In this document: one piece after another, positions 9,936 to 22,000 of the stretch
Layout: every line of letters begins with the position of its first letter
Position numbering within the stretch: the stretch's first letter is position 1
Origin: Cochliopodium minus
Taxonomy: Eukaryota > Discosea > Himatismenida > Cochliopodiidae
NCBI GenBank assembly: GCA_024220525.1
Contig: JAMYWO010000020.1
Span: forward strand, 158,018 to 190,759
Length of the DNA: 32,742 nucleotides
Direction of reading: 5' to 3'
The notes under the pieces: model-generated
What the model was told of the DNA's origin: nothing
Databases searched by the model: none
Seen by the model: only the letters and a program-made list of their open reading frames with translations
Position numbers and translations under genes: made by a program

Positions 9936-12900
9936 ATGAGCAGAAAGAATAACATCAAGTTTTGTTTAATTATGAAAGAAAATAAAAAAAAAATGAAAAG
10001 TGTTATACTTTTTATTTTGATTTTATTGATAATAATCAACAAATCACATTCGAATGAAGGAATACTAATTTATAATCAAAACTCAGGATTTAATGGATTT
10101 GGATATTATACAGAGAATTTGGAATTGAAGAATATATCAAAGGGATATGCACAGAATGGAGCATCATTAAAAGGATTGAAATCGATGAAGATTGCAAATA
10201 ATCAAACATTGATATTTGGATATGGGTTGTTATCCTTGATGGGAAACAAAAAAGTTAATGATTTGATAATATTCAAGAATAATGGATATGAAATACCATT
10301 TACAACCATATCATCACATTCTATAATATCATTAACCCCAATATCAGAATCAAAATTCTATATAGTGGGGAATATTGAATTTATAAATGGCAATATTCCA
10401 GCGGGTAATGTTTTATCGTGCGATATCGTAGAGAATAGGTGCAAAGCATTGAATGATGGTACAAGATTGGGATTGCCTGATTTCACAACACTCTTTAGCT
10501 CTTCATATGATGGGAATGGAATTATATATTTCACATATTTGAAGTATGATAAAAGTTCATTCACTTATTCAATCAGATTATCATCATGGAATGAGAATAT
10601 AGGTAAATTTATATAAATATATAAANNNNNNNNNNNNNNNNNNNNNNNNNNNNNNNNNNNNNNNNNNNNNNNNNNNNNNNNNNNNNNNNNNNNNNNNNNN
10701 NNNNNNNNNNNNNNNNNNNNNNNNNAAAAAAAAGTATCTTGGAATAATTATATCACTGAGTTCTCTTATATTACTAACAATGGAATAAATGTTTTGGCGT
10801 GGAAAAACCTTAGATTTGCTGTGTATGGACAAAGTTTGAATGTATCTACATGTGAAGGTGTCAATGAGATCAACCTGGCATGGTGGAGGCAAGATTTAAA
10901 GTGTTTTCAGTCAGACAGAAATAACAGTATTATAATGGGAAAGATAGTCTATTCTGTAAAAGGAAAAACAGAATTAGTTTCTTATTTTCTTTCTCATAAT
11001 GGAATCTTTCAATACACCAGAGATTCATCCAATACTTATGGGACTGCATTGAATGTTTCTGGAAATTTTAATTCCTACCCTAATCAATTCAATTTTCCTG
11101 GTTCTTATGTACTACAATCAGATGACAAAGGGAAAATATTTGTTGTTAGTTTAACGAAAGGAACAATTTTTTGGATGGATGAAGAGAACCTAGGAGTTTG
11201 GTAAATAATTATATTTTTAAATTTTCGATGATTATAAATTTTAAATAGGGGTTTATTGAATTTTACAATTTGTATGAATGCTGGTTCAAATATTATTGCA
11301 GATTATATTACATTTGTAGATGGTATCAATTTCCAAAGATATTTAATTCATGTTTATTTGTTATTTTATAAAGGAAAAATTTATTATCCTTGTCCTGGTT
11401 TGTTTAATCCTTCTAAAGATATCACAATTTATGAAATGTTTCCAAATTACTCAACAAATCAAGTTTCTCATGCCTCTTATTCTAAAATTCAGAATGTTTT
11501 TGATCATGCCTCCGTTGAGCTCATTAAATCTTGTGACAAAGATTCATTTTTGGTGTTTGGAGAATTTACTTCCATTGACAACAAAGATATTGAAAACGTT
11601 GCTTTTTGGAATGGTCAAAGATATTTCATACTTATGTAAAATTTAATTTTATTCTTTAAAAAGGTAAATCTTGGGAAAGAATATTTGAAATGGGTTATAT
11701 TCCTACCTTATTCATGGAAGTTTATGAAGGGAATGTATATATGGCTATCAACAATAGTACTTACTTGGCTGTTTGTCGTAGAAGTTGCGTCTCATCATCT
11801 AGCGTTACTTGTATGATCTTACCCAATACTATGTATAAAGTATTGTATGGATTAACTATTGACAAAATCACTGGTTTTTTTTTTTAAAATATTTTTTTTT
11901 TTAATATTTTTTTTTTCATCGTTTTTTTATTTTTTTCATTTCTTTATTTTCTTCAAACAAAGGAATTGGTTATATTGCAATATCTGATAACAGTTATGAA
12001 GGTTACTCCATTGATATTTACAAGTTTGATCTAAATTTTGGACTCAAAGACAAATTTAAGCTTGTTCTTTCTAACAATATTTCTTACATCTATGATATAG
12101 CTGCGTACAATAATTACATTTTTTTGGGAGGATTTTTTCACATAAACATAAATGGATACAACTATTCAAATTTGGTGTTGTACAAATTCAATGAAGATCA
12201 AACGAATGGAACTTATCTACATATTGGTGGTACTCAATTCCCTTCCACTTCTGGAATTTTTGATCTTGAAGTATCTGAAGATATTTTGTACATTGGTGGA
12301 TATTTTACAAAGTAATTTTTTACTTTAAAACAATATAAACTAATTTGTTTTTATTCTAAATTATAAAATTTTTAATTAGGATATCTGATTTGCTTTCTTC
12401 TAACATTGCAGCTTTTAATATAACTACTCTTCAATATACTCAACAAGCCAACCAAAGATTTGACAGATTCTTTCAGGCTCCTACTGAATATGTATGGAAA
12501 ATCGAACACAGTTCGTTTGAAAACACAATCTTTGTTCTCACAGCACAATATCAAGTGCCCAACAAGCTATATTATCAACACAATTCCTCTAGTTTTAATA
12601 TTTTGGCAACTGGCGTTGAATCTTTTGATACATTTAACTATACTGTGAAAAAACTTGGACCAGTTTCGATTGCTTTCATTTCTATTGGTCTTCTTTTTTT
12701 TGTTGTAATGTTGATTTCTGTTACTCTATTTTATCAAAGAATGAAAAAGAAATCAAATTACATACAACTTCCCGAATTCAACAATTCCATCCAAAGTAAA
12801 AATATTTTTTAAAAAATTTTCATTTATTAATTTTTTCATTTCACAAAGATAATTATGATTTAATCATGAATGATAAACAAGTTCCTAAAATTGATGCAAA

Positions 12901-13375
12901 TAAATTAGTTTTGGGTGAAACAATAGGACTTGGAGGTCAAGCATTGATTAGGTATATTGAAAACTATATTTTTATTTAAAAAAAAGATTTATTAAATAAA
13001 TTAGAAAAGGCACTTATAAAGGGAATGAAATTGCTGCAAAATCAATATTAATAATGGGAGACAATCAATTTTTTGAGTTTCTTCGAGAGATCAAGTTGCT
13101 TTGTTCTTTTGATAATAAAAATATATTAAAAACATACGGTGTTTGTAAGTTTGGAGATGAGTTATTGTAAAATTTTTTTATTTTATTATTTTTTTTTTAT
13201 TTTATTATTTATTTTTAAATGTTTCATTTTAAAAGGCTAGTGGTAGAAAAAATGGATACAGATTTAGACAAAATAATGAATTCATTAAATCCAAGAAGGA
13301 AGTTGGAATGTTGTACACAAATTTGTAATGCAATGAAATATTTACACTCATTTGATCCTCCAGTGATCCACAGAG
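9936..13375 (+). CDS. Receptor-like protein kinase with Rax2-like beta-propeller ectodomain (3' end missing)
   Basis: Ten exons are visible: 9936-10602, 10735-11200, 11249-11322, 11374-11613, 11664-11873, 11963-12311, 12380-12795, 12849-12951, 13005-13166 and 13236-13375, about 942 residues. The start may be 9936 or the later ATG at 9993 just before a signal peptide (MKSVILFILILLIIINKSHS). The ectodomain has propeller-type repeats resembling Rax2/delta-60 (FGEFTS..VAFWNGKSWERIF, YIGGYFTKIS) and many NxS/T sites. One membrane helix (about 762-787) precedes a kinase domain with the Gly-rich loop GETIGLGGQA, the AAKS lysine, the LREIKLL glutamate and VIHR, suggesting a TKL kinase. The gene then stops at the HRD motif, at a single N; activation loop and C-lobe are absent. 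A 100-N gap falls in intron 1, whose flanks are in phase. Exon 4 ends at a GTCAAA donor, chosen because it restores WNGKSWE. The kinase probably transmits an extracellular signal; the ligand is unknown. Confidence 0.8.
10626..10725. other. Assembly gap of exactly 100 N
   Basis: One hundred Ns is the usual placeholder for a gap of unknown size. It lies in intron 1 of the kinase gene: the exon before ends in phase 1 and the exon after continues in phase (NENI-V-SWNNY), so no coding sequence need be missing, although a skipped exon cannot be excluded. Confidence 0.95.
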
Positions 13376-13439
13376 NTAATTTTATTAATTAGATTCTTTG
13401 TGAAATTATTTTTTTTGAAATCATCTCACTCACTACTTC
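13376..13439. other. Single-N junction cutting the kinase gene
   Basis: An isolated N at 13376 follows CAC AGA G of the HRD motif. If N is G, it begins a GTAATT splice donor in phase 1, a natural intron after HRD. No LKPxN exon follows; instead, 64 bp later the minus-strand ankyrin gene ends. This looks like a contig join, with the kinase 3' end lost or placed elsewhere. Confidence 0.6.
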
Positions 13440-16400
13440 TTAAAAGACGAACTTTTTAAAAATGGAGACAGCTTTCTTATTCTTCTTCACAAAAAAGGAA
13501 CTGCTTGAACCAAAGTTTTTGCCGTTAGCATTGAAAAAAGAAAAAGTGTGGAAACCCCTATTCAAGTCCTTAGTGAGAGAAACATTAGTTTTGAAAGAAT
13601 TAGGGAACTGTAATTGTCTTTGATCATTCCAAAGGGATCCTTTTTTCCAATCTGAAAAAATTTCGGAAAGGTTGGAATTATCAGAGCTAGAGACATAGTC
13701 CAACACTGATTTGTTTTCTAGATCTTCGATGGGGAGACTAGGATCAACGCCTCCGTCCAAATATCTTATGACGATAGGATAGTCATTGTCTTTACATGCG
13801 CGTAAAAGTGCTTTGTTGGTATCTTTAGCTCCATGTTCTAACAAAATTTCGATGATGGCAAAGTTTCCCTTTGAAATTTCTTTTTTTTTTAATAAATAAT
13901 TAAAAGATTAAATTAGTGGATTTTTCAAATAAAAAATACCTAATGGAGATTTAGAATTGGCGTCGTATAAGTTTGGATCTGCTCCAGATTCGAGCAAAAG
14001 TCTTGCAGCTCCGAAAGAACCTTGAAAAAGGAAAGAATTTGTGAAATTAATATTAAAAAAAAAATAAAAATGTAGTAAAAAAAAAAAAAACCTTTTTCAC
14101 AAGCATAATACAAAGCAGTGTTCCCAAACCAGTCTTTAAAAACAAAATTTAATTTATTTCAAAAAACTAAAGATTAAAACTGATTCATTTACCTTTGGTA
14201 TTTGTATTTGCCTTTTGTTCCAATATCAAATATTTTATAACGTTGAGATGTCCTCCTTTAACTGCTCCGATCAATGCAGAATGAGGGTTTTCAGCTCCAT
14301 AACTGATCAAAAGTTTGACTGCATCCAAGTTTCCCTTGTAGCAAACACTGTACAAACAATTTCTGCCTGACCAATCTATAAGTTAATTAAAAAAGATTTT
14401 TTTTTTTTTGTGAGTAAGTTTTTTTTTTTGGTAAAATTTTTTTTTGATTTATTTTTATTAGTTGAATCTTTACCTTTGATATTTGGATTACCCCCATTTT
14501 TTAAAATGAGTTCAATGAGCTCTAAATTTCCTTGGTAGCAAGCATAACGAACAGCCGATTTACCATTGATATCTTAAATTTTATTTTAAAAAATTATTTT
14601 ATTAATTTTAATTTGAAAAAATAAAATCTTTAAATTCAAAAATAAGATTAAATATTTCTATTTTCTAATTAATACATTTTTTTTTTTTTTTTTACCTCTA
14701 ATGTTAGGATCTGCTTTAGCTTTTAACAAAATTTCAACTAGATTAAAGTTTCCTCTTTCAGCAGCTTTATGAATAGAAGCTTTATCAAAATTGGCTCCCC
14801 TCTCAAGCAAGAACTTTGCCAAATCCAAGTTTCCGTTGTCACAAGCGATGGTGAAAGCAGTGATAGTTTTGGTAGCAATGAAGTTGATATCAGCGCCGTG
14901 GTCCAACAACATTGTTATGATTTCTAAATTGTTTTTAAGACAAGCATAATGTAAAGCTCCTTTTTTAGATCTTTAAAAAAAATTAAATAAATTCTAAATT
15001 CAAAATAAGATTATAATAAAAAATAAAAACGTAATTAATTAAAAATAAATATAATTTAAATTAAAAATAAAAATGAGATAAAAGTAAATTAATAAATATT
15101 AAAAATGAAAGTAAAAAATAAAATGAAATTAAAATTTCAAAGAAAAATTTAAAACAAGATAAATATCAAATAAAAATTAAAATTAAAAATTAAAATGAAT
15201 TAAATTATAATTAAATTTAAGAAAATTGAAAAAATAATGTTTTTTTTTTTGCCTGTCTCTTAAGTTGGGGTTTGCTCCTTTGTTCAACAAATATTTGACA
15301 ATTTCTGTGTTCTGTCTTTCACAGGAAATGGCCAAAGCACTTCCCAAGTTGATGGCTCCATTCTCCATCAAAAGTTCGATACACTTGATATCTTCCCTTT
15401 CACAAGCATAAAACAAAGGAGTTCTTCCGTATTGATCTGAAATAGTTAAATAATTAAAATATTGTAATAATTTTTTTAAAATAAAATAATTTTAATAATT
15501 TTAAAATAAAATAATAATTTAAATTTGAAATGGAATTAAAAACTCACTAAAATTAAAAATAATTATGAAATTTTTTTTACCTTTGATGTTTGGATCTGCT
15601 TTATGAGATAATAGAAGAGAAATTAATTCATAATTGGCATTGTTCGAAGCATAATGCAAACAAGTTTTGTCAGTCCAATATTTCCTATTCGGGTTGGCAT
15701 TTTTAGACAACATATACTTAACAACAGGGAGGTTTCCCTTGATGCAAGCAGAGATAAGAGCAGCGTTGATATCTTTGGCGCCATTTTGTAGAAGATAATC
15801 TATTATTTCAAAGTTTTCTTTTTTAAAACTTTCGCTTGCTCCGATTAATCCTCCATCGTGATCAGTACATCCGTTCTCAATCAAAAATTTAACAACTTCA
15901 AGATGTCCATTTTCGGAAGCTTCTTGGATACATGATCTATTAAAGGAGTCCCTAAAACAAAATGAGATAAACTTAATTTATATTAATAACTTATTTAATA
16001 ATTTATTCATTTAAACTTTGTTAGCGGACTTTTTTGTTTTATTTCTGAGCAATAAATTTTGTTGTAATAAATTTAAATTTTTTACTTTATGTTAGGATCT
16101 GCTCCATTGCTGATAAAAAGCTTTATTACTTCAAGGCTATTTGTTTGAGAAAGATGGTGTAACGGAGTTCTGTCACTCTTATCTGTAAATGATGAAAATT
16201 TTAGAAACAAAAAAATATTAAAAAATAAAATATTAACCTTTAGTGTTAGGATCGGCTTTTTTTTCCTTTTTTAAAAACAAAATAAAAATTTTGAGTTTTA
16301 TGAAAAAATTTCTTACCAATAAGAATTTGGCTGCATTGTAGTTACTTTGGATTGTGGTGTCGATAATGACATCATTTATATGTATGAATCTTCTATCAAC

Positions 16401-17284
16401 CAAAAATTTAATCAAATCAAAATTGCCTGTTTTGAAAGCTATTCTAACGCAAGTTTCTCCCTTGGAATCTGGAACATCTAAACTCGCTCCATTGTCTAAT
16501 AGAAGCGACATCATCTTAAAATCACCTTTTTCTAGGGAATAGTGAAGACAAGTTTGTCCGTTTTCGTCTCTGCCGAAATTTTTTTTGAAGAAAAAAAAAA
16601 AAATTTAATAAATAAAAAATAAATTAAATAAAAATTTTGATTTTATTTTATTTTTTTCTTCAATGAATTGAATTTTATTTGAATTTTGTTATTTTACCTT
16701 ATGTTTGGATCTACTCCATTTTCCAATAAAAATTTTGTCACCAATATATCTCCTCTGTGTACTGCTATATACAATGCATTTCTTCCTTCATTGTCATTCA
16801 AATTTGGATTAGCTCCATTTTCGATCAAAAATTTGGTGATCTCTACTGATGCTTTTTTAACAGCAAAGATCAAGGGAGTATTTCCCTACAATTTTTTGAT
16901 CATAAATTTTTGTATTTTAATTTAACAAATAGATAAGCTATAAATTGGTATGATAAAGAATGCATGTATTGAAATTATTGAATAAAGCATTATCATTTCA
17001 TAATTAAGGTTGCAAATGAGAATATTTACGTCGTTATCTGGAGAATTTATTTTTGTTTTATATTTCACTAACAATTTAACCATTTCTAAATCTCCTCCAA
17101 TACATGCATAATGTAAACCAATCTTCTTTTCTATGATGTTTTTAAAAATTAAATATTTTTTTTTTGTGGTTGAAAAATATGGCATATAATTACCTTGATC
17201 TTTAATATTTGGGTTTGATCCACTCTCTAATAATGATTTCACTTTTTCATAATCTCCTATCTTACAAGAATATAAGATATCCAT
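13440..17284 (-). CDS. Ankyrin-repeat protein, 14 exons
   Basis: Exons (descending) 17284-17194, 17130-17030, 16885-16698, 16569-16317, 16265-16238, 16182-16086, 15951-15581, 15436-15253, 14970-14696, 14572-14474, 14375-14193, 14133-14092, 14020-13940 and 13879-13440 join in phase into about 810 aa. Around twenty ankyrin repeats fill the first 700 residues (for example NTPLIFAVKK, TPLHHLSQTN, KGALHYACLKNN, each followed by LL..GADPNIK). A Ser/Phe/Lys-rich tail of about 100 residues without a known domain follows. Ankyrin stacks bind protein partners; no catalytic or membrane part is seen, so a cytosolic scaffold is the best guess. Intron 8 (15252-14971) needs a GC donor (CAG|GCAAAA); intron 4 is a 51-nt stop-free intron. 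Nine of the thirteen introns sit just after the PN-x-K/R motif of a repeat, a sign of growth by exon duplication. The gene is divergent from the Sel1 gene. Confidence 0.88.
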
Positions 17285-17578
17285 TTTTTTTTATATTTTG
17301 CTTTCTTTATGATAAAGGTTAAAAGAACAAATAAATCGGAGAGATCATTGTTGATCCTCTTAATTTAGTTGATTTCTTGTATTAAATGAAATTTTTGGAA
17401 ATATTCTCAAATTTTTCAATGAAAATGAATGAAATTTAATTTAGATTTCTTATTTCCCAATTCTATCAATTAGAAATATAAACTTAAGGTTATAAATTTC
17501 AAGATATCAACTCTTCTTTTTGGAATTGTTTTATTTTGTTGAAAATTCAAAATTTTTTATTAAAAATAATTAAAAAAA
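17285..17578. promoter_or_regulatory. Divergent spacer between ankyrin and Sel1 genes
   Basis: These 294 bp lie between two outward-facing start codons and should hold both promoters. The sequence is AT-rich with an A-run directly before the Sel1 ATG. No specific site, RNA gene or other frame is recognised. Confidence 0.35.
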
Positions 17579-18788
17579 ATGAAGAGGGATTATGAAGAAG
17601 ATTTAAATCACAATCAACAATTAAAATTGAATGATAAAGGAGGTGATTCATCCAAAAAATTGAAATTAGATTCAAATATAGAAAGAGAAAAAGAAATTTC
17701 CTTTTATGAATTATATTATGGAATAGGAATGAAAAGAGACAAAGAAAGAGCAATTGAAATTTTAAAAAAGAATATCAAAGAAGGAGATTTAATATCAATT
17801 GCATTCAATCATTATAAAGGATTTGATAATGGAGAAAAACAATATATAGAAAGTTTAAAACTATTCAATGAATTGATAGATGATAGCAACAAAAATGTAT
17901 TGAAAGATAAAGATTTGGGTTTTTGTTTTGGGATGGCTGGGAAACATTACCTAAAACAAAAAGGTGTTGAAGTAGATGATAAAAAATCAAGGTTCCTTTT
18001 GAAGAAAGGTGTTAAATTGGGAGATGTATTTTCTATGTATGTATTGGGAAATTCATTAATTTCTCCTGTTTTTTCAGAAAGTGATAAACCTAAAGGGATT
18101 AAAATACTTGAAAAATCGGCAGAATTGGGAGATACAAGATCTGTTATTCATTTGTGTAAAAACAATTTTTTTTTACATTTTTTAAATTTTAATTTTATTG
18201 TGAAATAATTAATTTTTTGATTGTAATTTTTTCGTTTAAATATTTTTAGTTAGAATTTATGAGGATGAAAACATAGAAAAATCAATTTATTATTGTATGA
18301 AAGGAGTTGAATTAGGAATTGGAAGTTTAATGAATGATCTAGCTTATTATTACTTAGAAGGCAATGGTGTTAAGAAAGACTTGAAAAAAGTAATCGAACT
18401 TTGTGAAAAATCGGTTCAGTCAGGTTATCTTCCTGGTTATTACTTACTCTCAACATTTTATGAAGAAGGAAAGGAAGTCCCAAAAGACTATGAAAAAGCG
18501 GTTTATTATTTAACACTGATTTATCCAACAAATAAATTAAGGAATTCTAAAGCGTGGCAGGTCACTTTTTATAAAATCAGAAGATTACTTTTTACTTACA
18601 AAATTGAGTGGCAAACTATCTATCATTTATATTGGGTTTCTACAGAAACAAATTTAAATGCGAAAATTGAAACTCTCCTTTTAATTTCTAAATATAGAAG
18701 AGAAAGTAAATGTAATTCAAATTTGATTATGGTGAAAGGAATCACAATGAACATAATTAAATTTTTTTGTCATTTAACTCAAAAGTGA
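17579..18788 (+). CDS. Sel1-like (TPR-type) repeat protein
   Basis: Two exons, 17579-18155 and 18250-18788, are joined in phase 1 (VIHL-F-RIYEDEN) through a 94-nt intron to give 371 aa, ending in TGA. After a charged N-terminus (about 45 residues) come Sel1-type repeats: YYGIGMKRDKERAIEILKK, SFRFLLKKGVKLGD-like units in the middle, and the clearest pair LAYYYLEGNGVKKDLKKVIE and LLSTFYEEGKEVPKDYEKAV. The C-terminal 120 residues are not repeat-like. Sel1 repeats form alpha-solenoids that serve as adaptors; there is no signal peptide or kinase domain here, so a cytosolic adaptor is likely. The start follows an A-run and is the first ATG in frame. Confidence 0.82.
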
Positions 18789-19078
18789 AAATAAAAAAGT
18801 TTAAATAAAAATCATTTTTCTTTACAACATATTTGAGAATTCCAGTATTTAAATAGTTTAAAGAATAATTGGAATTAAGTTCCTAATTATCTACTATTTG
18901 TTCTGTATAAATCTTAACAAATTTAGTGATGTTAATGGAATATTTTTTTGGGAAGGCAATCTTGGTGAAGTTTTATTCTTTTTCAAATTTACTCAAGAAT
19001 AAAGATTTTTATTTTTTTATTTTTTTATTTAAATTTATTTATTTTGTTGAGTCATTAATTTTTAAAAAAAAAAAAAAA
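18789..19078. other. Intergenic spacer before UGGT
   Basis: The spacer is 290 bp between two same-strand genes. An open frame from 18926 merely runs into the UGGT signal peptide through Phe/Leu/Lys-rich translation of T-rich DNA and is not believed. The stretch ends in a 15-nt A-run immediately before the UGGT start codon. Promoter and leader are presumably here. Confidence 0.4.
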
Positions 19079-22000
19079 ATGAAAAGAACCTTTTATCTTT
19101 TAATCTTTTTGTTCTTATTGAATAACTTCCAATATCAATGCAAAGAAATTAATGTGCATTTGCAGACATCTTGGAATCATTCCTCAATATCAATGGAATC
19201 AGCGTAAATAACTTTCCAAATTTAATTTTATGAGATAATTTAAACATTTTATGAATTAACATGCTCTCATTTAAAGGGAATTTATGGCATCTGAAGGAAA
19301 TGATATCTTTTGGAATTATATCGATGAATATTCAAGAAATGATGCTCCATCTCCATTGGCGAATGATAAGGAACAATATGAATTCATCTTTAAGATATTG
19401 GAGGAAAAAGATTTGTTATCCCAAGCAAGAAAAAATCTCTTCAAATTATCACTCTCATTCAGACAATATAATCCAAAAGTAGAATTATATAGACATTTGG
19501 TTGAAAGAGTGACTGAAAAAAATCAACATGAATGTTTGAAGAAAAGTGGATGGATAATTTTCAATTCACAAATCTTTTGTGATATAAAATCACTTGAAGC
19601 ATCATTGGGATCAGATTCAATGTAAAAAAAAAAACTTTTAAAAATTATATATTGGAAATATTAAGGTTGATCCTTTACAATTTTATATTATCCCTCAATA
19701 AAAAAATTATTACATCATAAATAATTATTGATTAGGATAACTGAAGAAAATATAGAATCATTTGATCATGTATATCCCAATTCCAAAGAGGATAGCTTGA
19801 CAGTATATCATTATAATCAACTTGGATCCGCATCATTCAAGGAATTGCACTCGCAATTGAAAAATCTGGCAGATAAGGGCAAAATCAGATATGTGTACAG
19901 ACACAATCCTCCCACAACTGACAGAAAAGTGTTCTTACAAGGATTCGGTCTCGAAATGGCTCTCAAAAGCACAGAATACAAGGTTATAGATGACAGAATA
20001 AAAACAGAATCAAAAGAAGAAAATGATTCTGACAAACCCAAGATTACTCCTTTGCCTAAAGAGGCTTTGGAAACCATTGGTGTCAAAACTGTCCAATACA
20101 TCATGTCTCATCCTTCTCCTATCAAGGCATTGGAGGAGGTTTCCCAAAACTTCCCTTACCTCTCCAACAAGATTTCTCTTCTTCCTTTGGACAACGCGAT
20201 TGATGAAAAGATTAAAAAGACTCATAACACTTTAGGTGAAGGAATTTCCATGATCTTGATTAACGGTAGACATGTCAACGTTGAAAACATCGACATTTTC
20301 ACGTAAAAATACAATTAAAATTACAATCATAAATTTATTTTTTCAATTTTTTAGTTTTACCTTTTTAAAACTTTATTTTATCAATTAAAAAATTTTAATT
20401 ATTTTTTTTTCGAAAAAAAAAATTGTTTAATTATATATTCTCTCTTTTGCTTATTCCTTTTTGGAAACAAAATTAAAACTATGGGTTTGTTTTGCAGCTT
20501 TTAACTGCTTTCATCCTATTCCTGATAGGAAAAAAAATAAATTTATTTTTTCAATTTCAAAATTTTACATTAAAAAAATTTTAAATTATTTTTTTCTAGT
20601 ATGTTGGATATCATAAGAGAAGAAATCGATAAGTCTGAGTCTCTCAAGTCATTAAAGCTGAATCCTTCTGATGCATCCAGAATCCTGAATTTAGTAACTC
20701 AACCAAAAAAAGAAAACATCTACAAAATCCCTCTACAAGGAGTACACTTCATTTCCGATATTGAAGTTGATGCAAAGTATGAAAAGTGGGCAAACAGCAT
20801 CAGAGTTTTGGTTCAACCTAGTTTTCCTGGCCAAATGAAATTTATCAGGAAGAATCTTTTAACCTCCTTCTTTATTTTTGATCCTGCTTCTTTTTCTTCT
20901 CTTGCAATGGTTAATGAAATGAGAGGAGCTATTTCACAAGGTAAAAAAAAATTTTTTTAATTTTTTTTTTAAAAATAAACAATTATGTTATTTTTTCTTT
21001 TCTTTTCTTTTTGAATAATTTTTTATTTTCCTCTTTTATTTTTCAGGATTTCCTGCAAAATTTGGTCTTCTTTTTTATGCTGATAAAAACAGTCCTACTT
21101 ATGAGACTTCAAAGAAAATCGCACAAATATTCATGCACATTTTTGAAGGAGGAAGTCAACACCGAGCAATGTTCTTCTTATACAAAGTAACCTTCCATAA
21201 ATTAATTGTCTAAAAAATTTAAATTAATCTTTAAATAGTTGCACGAATTGGGAGCTGGTGGTTTCACTGATAAAGTTTTGAGAGAAGCTGCTTCAAGTTC
21301 TATCATTAATGCGGGTATCACTGAAAAATTGATTTTTAGCTCAAAGGATTATGAAGGGTCTTTGGAGAAGGACATTGAATTCTTGGCAAGTTTGGGATTG
21401 GATAAAAAAATAAAACTTCCTGTTTTGTTTTTGAATGGAAGACTTCTATCTGCAGAAGTAAATCTTTATTTTAATTTTAAATTATTTTTTCATTTAATAA
21501 AATTTATTCTATAATCAATTCATTCAATTTTATTTTTACGTTTAGAACATCCCTCAAACTTTGTATTCCAACAGTTTTGTTGAATACAACAAATTGTCCA
21601 CCAAGTTTTACCAAGGGGAACTCAAAGAAGACACAAACATTTACGAAGCTTTGACCGAGAACGGCATTTCAAAGTACAACGTTCACATTCAACCAATCAA
21701 CTCTGAAGATATGGAGTTTATTTCTCTTATGCCATCTAGAACGGTCACTCCTTTTCTCAAAGATTTAGTTTGGTATTCTAATCCTGAAAGTAAAATAAAT
21801 TTTTTATTTTTTATTTTTTATTTTTTATTTATTTTTATTTTTATTTTTAAAGCTGATTTTGTCGTGAAAAAGTTTAATTACATCTTATCTTTTGATAATT
21901 TTGATGAAAGATCCACCAAACAATTGAGCAATTTTGTTGATTACATCATCCACGTATTTGGGAACACTGCAAGATTTTCGTTTGTTTGCAAGGATTGCAG

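Noticed and set aside
18926-19207. Upstream ATG at 18926 as the UGGT start
   Set aside because: It adds Phe/Lys-rich translation of T-rich spacer ahead of a normal signal peptide; the ATG at 19079 after an A-run fits other starts in the window.
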